DNA of 37,686 nt from Candidatus Buchananbacteria bacterium RIFCSPLOWO2_01_FULL_39_33 (GTDB taxonomy: Bacteria; Patescibacteriota; Patescibacteriia; 2-01-FULL-39-33). The translations under genes and the position numbers were made by a program. The notes below the pieces were generated by a model. It was not told the DNA's origin. It did no database searches and saw nothing but the letters and a program-made list of their open reading frames with translations. Positions 1 to 7,377 of the stretch are shown here, piece by piece (position 1 is the first letter of the stretch; each line of letters starts with the position of its first letter). The stretch covers positions 1 to 37,686 of the forward strand of contig MHIM01000006.1 in the NCBI GenBank assembly GCA_001817505.1, read 5' to 3'.

Positions 1-132
1 AAATCACTTAATCTCTTATAATTAACCATAGAAATCTAATGTAGCATTATTAGCGCTTCGCGCCAAATCTGTTGCGTTAGATTCTGGACTCAAACCAAGT
101 TAAGATTTTAACTTTTAGTTTTAGTTTGAATA

Positions 133-1038
133 ATGATAAGATGTCTTCATATGCCTTTTCGCTTTAGAAAAAATTTTATTCTCTTGGCCCTTATTATTAT
201 TACCGCTTCTTTAGTTTATTTTTCCCACCAGTGGAATGCCAATCCTCAAGTCAAGGGGGCGACAGAATGCGCTAATTGTTTGGTAATTTATTTTTTTGAT
301 GTTGGCCAGGGCGATAGCGGACTAATCAGAACATCTAACGGGCAGGATATTTTAATTGACGGCGGACCGGATAATCGGGTCTTGGAAAAATTAGGCCAAT
401 ATTTACCGCTGGGCGACAATGATATTGAAATGATGGTTTTAACCCATCCGCACGCTGATCATGTTACCGGCTTAGTGGGTGTCTTGGAACGTTATCAAGT
501 AAAAAAAATTTTAATGACCAAGGTGCCCTATGCCACTGCGGAATATCAAACCTTTTTAAATTTAATCAAGGAAAAAGATATTGCCACTGAAATCGTTAGC
601 GGTCAAGAGACAATTACTTTAGAGGCCAGTACTACTTTAGATATCATCTGGCCGCTGGCCAATATTGCTGGTCAGCATTTCAGTAATCCCAATAATTCAT
701 CAATTGTTTTCAGTTTATCTTATGTTTCTTCAACGGCGCTGTTGATGGGTGATTTGGAGCAGGAAGAGGAATTGACCGCCGATTATCCCGATCTGATTAA
801 AGCTGATCTTTTGAAAGTCGGCCATCACGGCTCAAATAATGCCAATGATTTAGCCTTCCTTTTAGCGGTTAGTCCCCAATATGCGGTTATATCGGCCGGC
901 GCCAATAATCGCTATGGCCATCCGCAATATCGCGCTCTTAAGAATCTGGAGAAAGCCGGGGCAGAGATTTTTCGCACTGACCAGCAAGGCGATTTAATTT
1001 TCTATTCTAATGGCTGGGGTTTTAAGCCGGTTGACTGA
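133..1038 (+). CDS. ComEC/Rec2-like metallo-beta-lactamase-fold hydrolase, membrane-anchored
   Basis: This is a 301-residue protein whose body matches the metallo-beta-lactamase domain found at the C-terminus of ComEC/Rec2 DNA-uptake proteins. Visible motifs are FFDVGQGDS, the metal-binding THPHADH at about residue 104, HHGSNNAN near 232 and a late SAGANNRYGHP. Residues about 12-31 are one hydrophobic segment after a basic start, suggesting a signal anchor or uncleaved signal with the catalytic domain outside the membrane. The multi-spanning channel part of ComEC is absent, so this is a stand-alone hydrolase; whether it acts on nucleic acid is inference. The start could also be the ATG seven codons in (position 151). 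No SD is visible. An intrinsic terminator follows it. Confidence 0.85.
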   Translation: MIRCLHMPFRFRKNFILLALIIITASLVYFSHQWNANPQVKGATECANCLVIYFFDVGQGDSGLIRTSNGQDILIDGGPDNRVLEKLGQYLPLGDNDIEMMVLTHPHADHVTGLVGVLERYQVKKILMTKVPYATAEYQTFLNLIKEKDIATEIVSGQETITLEASTTLDIIWPLANIAGQHFSNPNNSSIVFSLSYVSSTALLMGDLEQEEELTADYPDLIKADLLKVGHHGSNNANDLAFLLAVSPQYAVISAGANNRYGHPQYRALKNLEKAGAEIFRTDQQGDLIFYSNGWGFKPVD

Positions 1039-1048
1039 GTTTCCACCT

Positions 1049-1075
1049 AATCTCTTGATTTCCAGAGATTTTTTT
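1049..1075 (+). terminator. Intrinsic terminator after the ComEC-like gene
   Basis: A perfect 7-bp stem (AATCTCT / AGAGATT) around an 8-nt loop is followed by seven Ts. It separates the hydrolase gene from the response regulator. Confidence 0.75.
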
Positions 1076-1113
1076 GTTAAAATTCCTACAAATTAACCAA
1101 AGTCATAAAAAAT

Positions 1114-1497
1114 ATGCCTGATAAAAAAATAAAAGCGCTTTTAGTGGAAGATGATCCAATGATATTGGAGATGTATAAGGCCAGGATGCAAGATGAGGGC
1201 TGGGAAGTTTTTTCAACCGACCGTGGCTCGGAAGCCGTTGAATTGGCCAAAAAAGAAAAGCCGCATATTGTTTTGTTGGATATAATATTGCCGGAAACTG
1301 ATGGCTTTAGTGTTTTGCAGAAATTGAGGGCCGAAACAGCCACTAAAAATATTCCGGTTTTAATGCTTACCAATTTGGGGCAAGAGTCGGATCAGAATCG
1401 CGGCCAAGAGCTGGGTATTGAGGGGTATTTCATAAAATCACAGCATACGCCGGCTGATGTCATTGCTAAAATAAGGGGTCTGGTCAGCCGTCGGTAA
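1114..1497 (+). CDS. Single-domain response regulator (CheY-like receiver)
   Basis: This 127-residue protein is one receiver domain with no output domain. The acidic pocket is E12-D13-D14, the phospho-acceptor is D56 in VLLDIILP, the switch threonine is T86 in MLTNL and the conserved lysine is K108 in FIKS. Such stand-alone receivers pass a phosphate or bind a partner; no histidine kinase lies in the window, so the partner is unknown. It sits alone between a terminator and ndk, and no SD is seen before the ATG. The family call is secure; the pathway is not known. Confidence 0.92.
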   Translation: MPDKKIKALLVEDDPMILEMYKARMQDEGWEVFSTDRGSEAVELAKKEKPHIVLLDIILPETDGFSVLQKLRAETATKNIPVLMLTNLGQESDQNRGQELGIEGYFIKSQHTPADVIAKIRGLVSRR

Positions 1498-1580
1498 ACT
1501 GCACCGGTTGCCAATCAAAATAAATAAATTAATCCTATTAAATAAATTTTTATTTTTTATATTTTTAATTTTTTATAATT

Positions 1581-2081
1581 ATGAAAGAAACAATTGAAAG
1601 GACTTTAGTTCTTTTAAAACCAGATGCAGTGAAAAGGGGATTGCTGGGAGAAATTATAACGCGTTTTGAAAAAGCCGGTCTAAAAATCGTAGCTATGAAG
1701 CTGAAATGGGTTGAGGTCGAAAAAGCCAAGAAGCATTACACTGAAGATATCTCTATAAGACGCGGCGAAAAAGTCAGAAAAGTTTTATTGGACTTTATCA
1801 TCACCGGTCCGGTTTTGGCTCTGGTGATAGAAGGAGTTGAGGCCATTGAAAATGTCCGGCTAATGGCCGGTGATACTGAGCCCAAATCGGCTTTACCCGG
1901 CACTATTCGCGGCGACTATTCTCATGTCAGTTATCGTCATGCTGATTTAGAAAATAAAGCGGTGGAAAATATTATTCACGCTTCTTCTAATAAAGCCGAT
2001 GCCCAGCGAGAAATATATTTGTGGTTCAATGAAGATGAAATTTACGATTATCAGACAGTCCATGAAGCTCATACTTTTTAA
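1581..2081 (+). CDS. ndk: Nucleoside diphosphate kinase
   Basis: Transfers the gamma phosphate of ATP to nucleoside diphosphates through a phospho-histidine, balancing NTP pools in the cytoplasm. Conserved blocks are LVLLKPDAVKRGLLGEII (residues about 9-26), the phosphate-binding arginine R93, PGTIRGDY (106-113) and the active-site H133 in NIIHASS. At 166 residues it is longer than the usual 140-150. The extra length is an insertion of about 12 residues between GTIRGDY and the catalytic histidine, and the usual HGSDS reads HASSN. The gene ends in a terminator shared with the convergent rpmB. No SD precedes the start; the upstream stretch is T-rich. Confidence 0.95.
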   Translation: MKETIERTLVLLKPDAVKRGLLGEIITRFEKAGLKIVAMKLKWVEVEKAKKHYTEDISIRRGEKVRKVLLDFIITGPVLALVIEGVEAIENVRLMAGDTEPKSALPGTIRGDYSHVSYRHADLENKAVENIIHASSNKADAQREIYLWFNEDEIYDYQTVHEAHTF

Positions 2082-2083
2082 GT

Positions 2084-2124
2084 AAAATAAAAACAGACCG
2101 TCTCAAGCGGGCTGTTTTTATTTT
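2084..2124. terminator. Bidirectional terminator shared by ndk and rpmB
   Basis: The 13-bp arms AAAATAAAAACAG / CTGTTTTTATTTT, extended by CCG pairing, form one hairpin with A/T tracts on both sides. It can end transcription in both directions, and the last codons of rpmB lie inside it. Confidence 0.8.
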
Positions 2125-2297
2125 ATTCCTTTTTTCTTATAGGTTTTCAGGCAACTGGTGCAGATTTTCATTTTTTGCCCACCGATTTTTTTGCTTTGCA
2201 GGTTTATTTTCATGGTCCTTTTGGCTTTGACGTGCGAGTGGCTGACCCTATAGCCGACAGTCGTGCCCCGGCCGCAAATTTCACAAACTTGTGACAT
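2118..2297 (-). CDS. rpmB: 50S ribosomal protein L28
   Basis: This minus-strand ORF of 59 residues is missing from the supplied track. The translation begins MSQVCEICGRGTTVGYRVSHSH and ends in a basic tail, matching the short, zinc-type bacterial L28. Four cysteines in two pairs (C5/C8 and C46/C49) can bind one zinc. VSHSHVKAKR is the recognisable rRNA-binding stretch. It is convergent with ndk and its stop codon lies inside the shared terminator. A sigma70-like promoter (TTGACT, 17 bp, TAAACT) lies 38-66 bp upstream. No SD is present; a small palindrome (AACTTTAAAAGTT) directly abuts the ATG. Confidence 0.93.
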   Translation of the reverse strand: MSQVCEICGRGTTVGYRVSHSHVKAKRTMKINLQSKKIGGQKMKICTSCLKTYKKKGIK

Positions 2298-2334
2298 AAC
2301 TTTAAAAGTTTGAATTAAAAATTATCTGGTAATT

Positions 2335-2363
2335 AGTTTATCATATTTGCTAAGTAAAGTCAA
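2335..2363 (-). promoter_or_regulatory. Sigma70-like promoter for rpmB
   Basis: On the minus strand TTGACT (2358-2363) and TAAACT (2335-2340) are separated by exactly 17 bp, giving a start point about 30 nt before the rpmB ATG. Confidence 0.6.
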
Positions 2364-2374
2364 TAATGATACTA

Positions 2375-2403
2375 TTGTTAAGTAAAAAGTATAAAGTTAT
2401 AAA
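2375..2403 (+). promoter_or_regulatory. Possible promoter for the site-2 protease gene
   Basis: TTGTTA (2375-2380), a 17-bp spacer and TATAAA (2398-2403). It overlaps an AT-rich repeat, so it could be chance. Confidence 0.35.
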
Positions 2404-2465
2404 GTAGAAAGTATTGATTGTAATAATTGGAGCTTTATAACTTTCAACTTAATAACTTTTAACTA
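2381..2465. repeat. Type-A complementary-arm spacer repeat (AAGTTATAAAGT / ACTTTATAACTT)
   Basis: The left arm repeats AGTATAAAGTTATAAAGTAG; the right arm carries its complement (CTTTATAACTTTCAACTT) and stops a few bases before the ATG of the next gene. A second copy of the same family lies at 18633-18716. Confidence 0.65.
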
Positions 2466-2470
2466 ATTTT

Positions 2471-3100
2471 ATGCCGATCAATTGGCTTTTTTCCGAACCG
2501 ATATTATTTATTTCCTGGATAGTAGCTATACTTATTACTTTGACTATCCACGAATTTTCTCATGCTCTTAGCGCCAAATATTTTGGCGATAATACCGCCG
2601 AATTAATGGGCCGGGTCAGTTTAAATCCCTTGGCTCATATTGACCCCTTGGGTTTTGCCATGCTGCTTTTTGTCGGTTTTGGCTGGGCTAAGCCGGTGCC
2701 AGTCAATCCTTACAATTTAAGAAAAGCCAGAGTGGCCAGCGCGCTGGTTTCACTGGCTGGACCATTGGCTAATTTATTGGGAGCGGTGGTTTTCAGCTTG
2801 TTACTTAATTTTATCTCTCCGGTTTTGGGTTCCCAGAATATGTTGGTCAATTTTTTGTTTTTGTTGGTTTTAGTCAATGTTATTTTAATGGTCTTTAATC
2901 TCATACCCATACCTCCTTTGGACGGTTCTAAAGTCCTTTTTAGCATTTTGCCAGATAAGTACAATAACTTTAAGGAAAAATTTTCCCTTAATGGGCCTTT
3001 TATACTTATTGCGCTGCTTTTATTGGATAATTTTTTGAATCTCAATATTTTTTCCAGTTTGTTTAATTTCACCTTAAATATCCTGTCTAATTTTTTGTAA
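2471..3100 (+). CDS. Site-2 protease family integral membrane metalloprotease (M50)
   Basis: A 209-residue, strongly hydrophobic protein of the M50 family, which cuts substrates within the membrane. Zinc ligands are visible: H27 and H31 in the HEFSH motif of the first helix, and D151 in NLIPIPPLDG near the third helix. The block GRVSLNPLAHIDPLG (47-61) and GPLAN (97-101) are typical of the compact, PDZ-less, SpoIVFB/YwhC-like branch. Substrates are unknown. The gene stands alone between the rpmB divergent region and the rpsL promoter. No SD is seen; an A-type spacer repeat abuts the start. Confidence 0.9.
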   Translation: MPINWLFSEPILFISWIVAILITLTIHEFSHALSAKYFGDNTAELMGRVSLNPLAHIDPLGFAMLLFVGFGWAKPVPVNPYNLRKARVASALVSLAGPLANLLGAVVFSLLLNFISPVLGSQNMLVNFLFLLVLVNVILMVFNLIPIPPLDGSKVLFSILPDKYNNFKEKFSLNGPFILIALLLLDNFLNLNIFSSLFNFTLNILSNFL

Positions 3101-3123
3101 TGGCTTTTAAATATTTTTAACGC

Positions 3124-3152
3124 TTGACTTATTTCAGATAATTGTTTAAAAT
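3124..3152 (+). promoter_or_regulatory. Promoter of the str (rpsL) operon
   Basis: TTGACT (3124-3129), a 17-bp spacer and TAAAAT (3147-3152). It predicts a leader of about 130 nt before rpsL. Confidence 0.65.
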
Positions 3153-3239
3153 ATCCTTGTTGAATCTGGTGCTGTCAAGATCAATAACTTCCGCCATTTC
3201 CCAATAGTTATAAGTAAAATAAACCTATATTAATTGGGC

Positions 3240-3262
3240 TTCCCTCAGCTAGGGAATTTTTT
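3240..3262 (+). terminator. Terminator or attenuator hairpin in the rpsL leader
   Basis: Perfect stem TTCCCT / AGGGAA with loop CAGCT and six Ts, only 28 bp before the rpsL ATG and downstream of the predicted promoter. A competing TTCCC lies at 3198-3202, so an attenuation switch is possible (inference). Confidence 0.55.
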
Positions 3263-3289
3263 AATCAAAAAACTTCGTATTTATTTATT

Positions 3290-3718
3290 ATGCCGACCAT
3301 CAACCAATTATTAAAAAAGGGCCGAACCAGTAAAAAATCCAAATCCAAAACCCCTGATTTGCAGATTACTTTAGACAGTTTACATCGGAAAAGAAAAACC
3401 ATGTCCAAGGGCAATCAATTCAAAAGGGGGGTTTGTTTGCAGGTGAGGACTACTACTCCTAAAAAACCGAACTCGGCGCTGAGAAAAATCGCTCGGGTTC
3501 GTCTTTCTAATGGTCAGGAAGTCACTGCTTATATTCCCGGTGTGGGTCATAATTTACAAGAACACTCCATTGTTTTAGTCCGCGGCGGCCGGGTTAAGGA
3601 TTTGCCAGGTGTCCGATACCACGTGGTTCGGGGCGTTTATGATGCGGCCGGCGTTAGCGCTAGAAAACGCGGCCGCAGCAAATATGGGGCTAAGAAAGAA
3701 AAATCAGCTAATAAATAA
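3290..3718 (+). CDS. rpsL: 30S ribosomal protein S12
   Basis: S12 sits at the decoding centre of the small subunit. The 142-residue translation has the conserved start [12 protein letters not shown], then [18 protein letters not shown] and [13 protein letters not shown], which holds the aspartate that can be methylthiolated. It is longer than the usual ~124 because of an extended region after the start and a basic Lys/Ala tail. First gene of the str group. No SD is visible before the ATG; the 5' leader has a promoter and a terminator-like hairpin. Confidence 0.98.
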   Translation: MPTINQLLKKGRTSKKSKSKTPDLQITLDSLHRKRKTMSKGNQFKRGVCLQVRTTTPKKPNSALRKIARVRLSNGQEVTAYIPGVGHNLQEHSIVLVRGGRVKDLPGVRYHVVRGVYDAAGVSARKRGRSKYGAKKEKSANK

Positions 3719-3736
3719 AATTACAGGAATGCAAGA

Positions 3737-3811
3737 ATATAAAAATAGATTTTATAAAGAAATTTAATAAATGTTTTTATATTTTTATATTTTTATATTT
3801 TTAAATTTTTA
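3737..3811. repeat. Type-E complementary-arm spacer repeat (ATATAAAAAT / TTTTTATAT)
   Basis: The rpsL-rpsG spacer has ATATAAAAATAGATTTTATAAAG on the left and reiterated TTTTTATAT on the right, directly before the rpsG ATG. Related copies: 18342-18435 and 20886-21001. Confidence 0.55.
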
Positions 3812-3816
3812 AAATT

Positions 3817-4287
3817 ATGAGAGGAAAACCAGCGCCCAAAAGGCCAATCATTGCCGATGCCAAATTCAACCGTGATGATTTAGCCAAGTTTATCAATTAT
3901 ATAATGGAGCGGGGTAAAAAGACCCTGGCCGAAGATATTGTCTATGAAATGATGAATATTATTTCTGATAAGACCAAATTAGATCCGGTGGAAGTTTTTG
4001 AAACCGCCATTAGGAATGTTTCTCCGACAGTGGAAATCAAAGGCCGCCGAGTCGGCGGCGCCAATTATCAAGTGCCGATAGCTGTCAGATCGCAAAGAAG
4101 CTTTACCTTGGCCTGCCGCTGGCTGATTGATGCCGCTAAAGCCAAGAAAGGCCGGAAAATATCTGAAAGATTAGCCGAAGAAATCATCAGCGCTTACAAC
4201 AGTGAAGGCGCGGCTTTCAAAAAGAAACAAGACACTTACCGCATGGCCGAAGCCAACCGGGCTTTTGCTCATTTTGGCAGGAATTAA
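3817..4287 (+). CDS. rpsG: 30S ribosomal protein S7
   Basis: S7 nucleates assembly of the 3' domain of 16S rRNA. The 156 residues match the normal family length. Recognised blocks: the basic N-terminal arm MRGKPAPKRP, KFINYIMERGKKTLAE, VSPTVEIKGRRVGGANYQVPI and the end TYRMAEANRAFAHFGRN. It lies between rpsL and fusA in the standard order. The ATG is preceded only by A/T-rich repeat, with no SD. Confidence 0.98.
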   Translation: MRGKPAPKRPIIADAKFNRDDLAKFINYIMERGKKTLAEDIVYEMMNIISDKTKLDPVEVFETAIRNVSPTVEIKGRRVGGANYQVPIAVRSQRSFTLACRWLIDAAKAKKGRKISERLAEEIISAYNSEGAAFKKKQDTYRMAEANRAFAHFGRN

Positions 4288-4289
4288 TA

Positions 4290-4415
4290 AATAATTTTCA
4301 ATTTCTAATTTCTAATTCCTGCCGGCCGGCCGGCAAGTTCAAACAATTTAAAAATGATTAAATTTTAAAATTATAAAATTAGATCATTGTTTGAAAATTG
4401 AAAATTTTTAAATTT
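4290..4415. repeat. rpsG-fusA spacer: GC palindrome inside nested AT inverted repeats
   Basis: A 14-nt GCCGGCCGGCCGGC palindrome lies at about 4320-4333. It is enclosed by TTCAAACAAT / ATTGTTTGAA and by ATTTTCAATTTC / GAAAATTGAAAAT, so the spacer can fold end to end. The GC core resembles GCCTGCCGGCTGG at 6876-6888. Confidence 0.5.
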
Positions 4416-4419
4416 TATT

Positions 4420-6564
4420 ATGCCCCGAAAACAACCCTTGGAAAAAGTCCGTAATATCGGAATTATCGCTCATATTGATGCCGGCAAGACCACTGTCTCC
4501 GAGCGGGTTTTGTTTTACACCGGGAAAAAGCATAAAATCGGCGAAGTTCATGAAGGCGAAGCCACTATGGACTGGATGGAACAGGAACAGGAACGAGGCA
4601 TTACCATCACTTCAGCGGCCACCACTTGCTTTTGGCCTAATGCCAATTGGCTGGGCGGCGGCGATATACAGATCAATATTATTGATACTCCAGGCCATGT
4701 GGACTTTACAGCCGAAGTGGAGCGTTCACTGCGGGTTTTAGACGGCGGCGTAATTGTCTTTGACGGTGTGGCCGGCGTGGAGCCCCAATCGGAGACCGTT
4801 TGGCGGCAATCAGAAAAATATCATGTGCCCAAAATCGGCTTTATTAATAAGATGGACAGAATGGGTGCTGACTTTTATTATGATTTGAAAACTATTTATG
4901 ACCGCCTGACTCCCCGCGCCCACCCAATTCAATTGCCTCTCGGCGCCGCCGAAACTTTTAAAGGCATCATTGATCTTTTTGCCATGAAAGCCAGAATCTA
5001 TTTGGATGATTTGGGTACCAAGTGGGAAGATCTGGAAATTCCAGCTGAAGAAAAAGCTCGAGCAGTTGAGTATCGGGCCAAGTTAATTGAAGCGATTGTG
5101 GAAAATGACGAGGCCTTGATGGAAAAATATTTGGCCGGCAAAGAAATTCCCCTAATTGATTTAAAGAAGGTGTTGCGCCGAGCGGTTATCGCCAATAAAA
5201 TTGTGCCGATTATGTGCGGTTCGGCTTTGAAAAATAAAGGCGTCCAGTTTTTATTGGATGCTGTGGCTGAATATTTGCCTTCGCCGATTGATATTGACGC
5301 ACCCATTGCTCATCACCCCGATGATTTAGCCAAAGAGATTAAGGTTGAGGTTACAGATGAAGCGCCTTTGATCGGCCTGGCTTTTAAAATTGCCACCGAT
5401 CCTTTTGTCGGCAAATTGGTGTTTTATCGCGTCTATAGCGGTATTTTGAAATCCGGTTCTTACGTGGTCAATCAGACCACTGGCGATAAAGAACGAATTG
5501 GCCGTATTTTAAGAATGCATGCTAATTCCCGAGAGGAAGTCAGCGAGGTCTATTCTGGAGAAATTGCCGCTATTGTGGGTTTGAAAGGCACCACCACCGG
5601 TGATACCATTTCTGATCCCAGCGTTAAAGTTTTATTGGAGAATATTATTTTTCCGGAACCAGTTATTGATATTGCCGTTGAGCCCAAAACTAAAGCTGAT
5701 CAGGAAAAAATGGGTCTGGCTTTGTCTAAACTGGCCGAAGAAGATCCGACCTTTAGAGTCAGAACCGATGAAGAAACCATGCAGACCATTCTTTCTGGCA
5801 TGGGCGAATTGCATTTGGAAATTATTATTGACCGCATGAAGCGCGAATTCAAAGTTGAAGCCAATATCGGCAAACCGCAAGTGGCTTATCGGGAAACCAT
5901 CAAAGGAGTAGCTGAAGCCGAGGGTAAATATATCAGGCAGTCCGGCGGGCGCGGACAATACGGCCATTGCTGGATCAGGCTTGAGCCGACGGAAAAAGGT
6001 GAGGCCGGTGTCCAAAAAGAATTTGAATTTGTTGATGCTATTAAAGGCGGCGTGGTGCCCAAGGAATTCATTAAGCCGATTGAAAAAGGCATCAGAGAAG
6101 CGATGGATAGGGGCATTGTGGCGGGCTATCCGCTGATTAATGTCAAGGCTACTCTCTATGATGGCTCTTATCATGATGTTGACTCTTCGGAAGCGGCTTT
6201 TAAAATCGCCGGTTCTTTGGCTTTCCAGGATTCGGCTAGGAAAGCCAATCCGATATTGTTGGAACCGATTATGAAAGTGGAAGTGGTGACTCCCGAACAG
6301 TTTATGGGTGAAGCTATTGGCGACTTAAATTCCAGAAGGGCGATTATCGGCCAGATGGAAGATCGAGGCGAAGGCGCTTCAGCGGTTAAAGTCATCAGCG
6401 CCGAAGTGCCACTCTCGGAAATGTTTGGCTATATGACCACTTTACGCTCATTAACTCAAGGCCGCGCTTCTTACACGATGGAATTTTTAAAATACAACGA
6501 GGTACCTAAGAATGTGGAGGAAAAGATTAAGGAAGTTAGGGGCACAACCAAAGCTCGAGTTTGA
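4420..6564 (+). CDS. fusA: Elongation factor G
   Basis: The GTPase that drives translocation of tRNA and mRNA. The 714 residues carry the G1 loop AHIDAGKTT (17-25), switch [13 protein letters not shown]3 DTPGHVDF and G4 NKMD. Domain II follows (GDTISD region), then domain III, the domain IV loop ([15 protein letters not shown]) and a C-terminal [22 protein letters not shown] typical of domain V. Length fits bacterial EF-G. The start [18 protein letters not shown] is clear; no SD is present. Stop is TGA. A short Cys-rich gene follows 47 bp later. Confidence 0.99.
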   Translation: MPRKQPLEKVRNIGIIAHIDAGKTTVSERVLFYTGKKHKIGEVHEGEATMDWMEQEQERGITITSAATTCFWPNANWLGGGDIQINIIDTPGHVDFTAEVERSLRVLDGGVIVFDGVAGVEPQSETVWRQSEKYHVPKIGFINKMDRMGADFYYDLKTIYDRLTPRAHPIQLPLGAAETFKGIIDLFAMKARIYLDDLGTKWEDLEIPAEEKARAVEYRAKLIEAIVENDEALMEKYLAGKEIPLIDLKKVLRRAVIANKIVPIMCGSALKNKGVQFLLDAVAEYLPSPIDIDAPIAHHPDDLAKEIKVEVTDEAPLIGLAFKIATDPFVGKLVFYRVYSGILKSGSYVVNQTTGDKERIGRILRMHANSREEVSEVYSGEIAAIVGLKGTTTGDTISDPSVKVLLENIIFPEPVIDIAVEPKTKADQEKMGLALSKLAEEDPTFRVRTDEETMQTILSGMGELHLEIIIDRMKREFKVEANIGKPQVAYRETIKGVAEAEGKYIRQSGGRGQYGHCWIRLEPTEKGEAGVQKEFEFVDAIKGGVVPKEFIKPIEKGIREAMDRGIVAGYPLINVKATLYDGSYHDVDSSEAAFKIAGSLAFQDSARKANPILLEPIMKVEVVTPEQFMGEAIGDLNSRRAIIGQMEDRGEGASAVKVISAEVPLSEMFGYMTTLRSLTQGRASYTMEFLKYNEVPKNVEEKIKEVRGTTKARV

Positions 6565-6611
6565 TAATTTATTACAAACTTTAGTTCATCTACTATAAAA
6601 GGAGGAAAACA

Positions 6612-6773
6612 ATGTCCAGTTGTGGTTGTGAAGGAAGTTGTCCCCTATGCCGAATCGGCGAAGTGGATAATCACCAATGTAATTGCTGTAAAGTGGAATT
6701 TTGCCAGAAATGCCACGGTCTTATAAACAATGTTAAATCGGGGAATATATTACCGTGTCAATGCGCTAAATAA
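6612..6773 (+). CDS. Cysteine-rich 53-residue protein, probable zinc ribbon-like microprotein
   Basis: Not in the ORF track. It encodes 53 residues with 11 cysteines and two histidines: C4, C6, C10, C13, C23, C25, C26, C31, C34, C49 and C51. The start is fixed by a strong SD (AAAGGAGG, 7 nt before the ATG), and the frame closes at TAA 6771-6773 just before a good intrinsic terminator. The cysteines form CxxC-type pairs (C10/C13, C31/C34) plus CxC pairs, suggesting one or two structural zinc sites or metal binding. I do not recognise the family. Its place directly after fusA could mean a translation or stress role, but that is speculation. Confidence 0.75.
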   Translation: MSSCGCEGSCPLCRIGEVDNHQCNCCKVEFCQKCHGLINNVKSGNILPCQCAK

Positions 6774-6789
6774 TGTGTCAAAACATCCG

Positions 6790-6824
6790 AGCCGCCTGGT
6801 TTAGCCAGCGGCTTTTTCTTTTTT
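6790..6824 (+). terminator. Intrinsic terminator after fusA and the Cys-rich gene
   Basis: AGCCG-C-CTGG pairs with CCAG-CGGCT around TTTAG, with one bulged C, followed by TTTTTCTTTTTT. Confidence 0.8.
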
Positions 6825-6904
6825 AGAAAAAAAGTGAGTAAATATTATATTAAAATATTGAATTCCCGCATCAAGCCTGCCGGCTGGTACGAGTTGACAA
6901 GACA

Positions 6905-6942
6905 AAATGTACGTACCTTGTTCGTACAGCGTCCGTACATTT
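6905..6942. repeat. TGTACG inverted repeat in a convergent intergenic region
   Basis: AAATGTACG (6905-6913) and CGTACATTT (6934-6942) are perfect 9-bp inverted repeats 20 bp apart. A third CGTACA half-site lies between them (6923-6928), and GTACGTAC is itself palindromic. No gene starts nearby. Confidence 0.55.
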
Positions 6943-7006
6943 AAAATAAAAATATAAAAATCTAGAAATATAAAAATATAAAGCCAAAGGATCCCCTTCG
7001 GGAAAT

Positions 7007-7034
7007 AAAAAAAGAGACCTAAATTTCAGGTCTC
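7007..7034 (-). terminator. Terminator of the minus-strand small-protein operon
   Basis: On the minus strand GAGACCT / AGGTCTC (perfect 7 bp, loop GAAATTT) is followed by seven Ts. It overlaps the last codons of the final gene. Confidence 0.8.
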
Positions 7035-7199
7035 GGGATTTTGGGTCTCAATCTTGGCGATTAGCTTAGTTCTTATTTTTTCAAAATTATCACCCAGCTT
7101 TTTTGGACTGCCTTGATCCATATATTTTATGGCTGTTAATAACAAATATATTTCTGCCAGTGTCAGCTCAAGAGAAATTTTTTTAGAGGATTTACTCAT
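7026..7199 (-). CDS. Small helical protein of unknown function (57 aa), paralogue of its neighbour
   Basis: The track starts this ORF at a TTG (7229), but the ATG at 7199 gives a 57-residue protein that begins just after the previous stop. It is predicted helical, with SLELTLAEIYLLLTAI followed by a polar loop and LIAKIETQ at the end. The upstream gene has the same pattern (HLELELKEVKLILAAL ... LIVKIENQ), so the two look like tandem duplicates. No known domain is recognised. It is last in a four-gene minus-strand operon and its end is built into the operon terminator. Start choice is uncertain because the SD (GAAG) is weak. Confidence 0.6.
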   Translation of the reverse strand: MSKSSKKISLELTLAEIYLLLTAIKYMDQGSPKKLGDNFEKIRTKLIAKIETQNPET

Positions 7200-7209
7200 G
7201 ACTTTTTCT

Positions 7210-7377
7210 TCAAATGAGTTGATTTTCAATTTTAACTATCAGATTGCTGATGGCCGGAGCCGAGTTAAGATGGCCGACTATATCTTGGTCTAATATCGCA
7301 TGTTCACTGGCTAAAGCTGCTAAAATCAACTTAACTTCTTTTAGCTCCAATTCAAGGTGTTGGGTTTTGGGGTTCAT
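7210..7377 (-). CDS. Small helical protein of unknown function (55 aa)
   Basis: The track extends this frame to 7518, but the ATG at 7377 is better: it has a TTGGAG SD nine bases upstream and overlaps the preceding gene by only 26 bp. The 55 residues contain one amphipathic helix (LELELKEVKLILAALASEH) and a second helix ending LIVKIENQLI. It resembles the next gene along its length, indicating a duplicated pair. No transmembrane segment, cysteine cluster or known motif is present. Function unknown; the overlap suggests translational coupling within the operon. Confidence 0.6.
   Translation of the reverse strand: MNPKTQHLELELKEVKLILAALASEHAILDQDIVGHLNSAPAISNLIVKIENQLI

Noticed and set aside
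3160-3207. Leader peptide from TTG in the rpsL leader
   Set aside because: No SD, weak start codon and no codon run that would suggest amino-acid-dependent attenuation.
4475-4741. 88-codon plus-strand ORF within the fusA start region
   Set aside because: Alternate-frame shadow of the EF-G G domain.
5632-6174. 180-codon minus-strand ORF inside fusA
   Set aside because: Antisense shadow of a highly conserved gene, with no start signal or known motif. The same holds for the 15167-15694 ORF in rpsC.
6572-6599. TTACAA-16-TATAAA promoter before the Cys-rich gene
   Set aside because: The -10 box overlaps the SD, so the transcript would start after the ribosome-binding site; readthrough from fusA is simpler.
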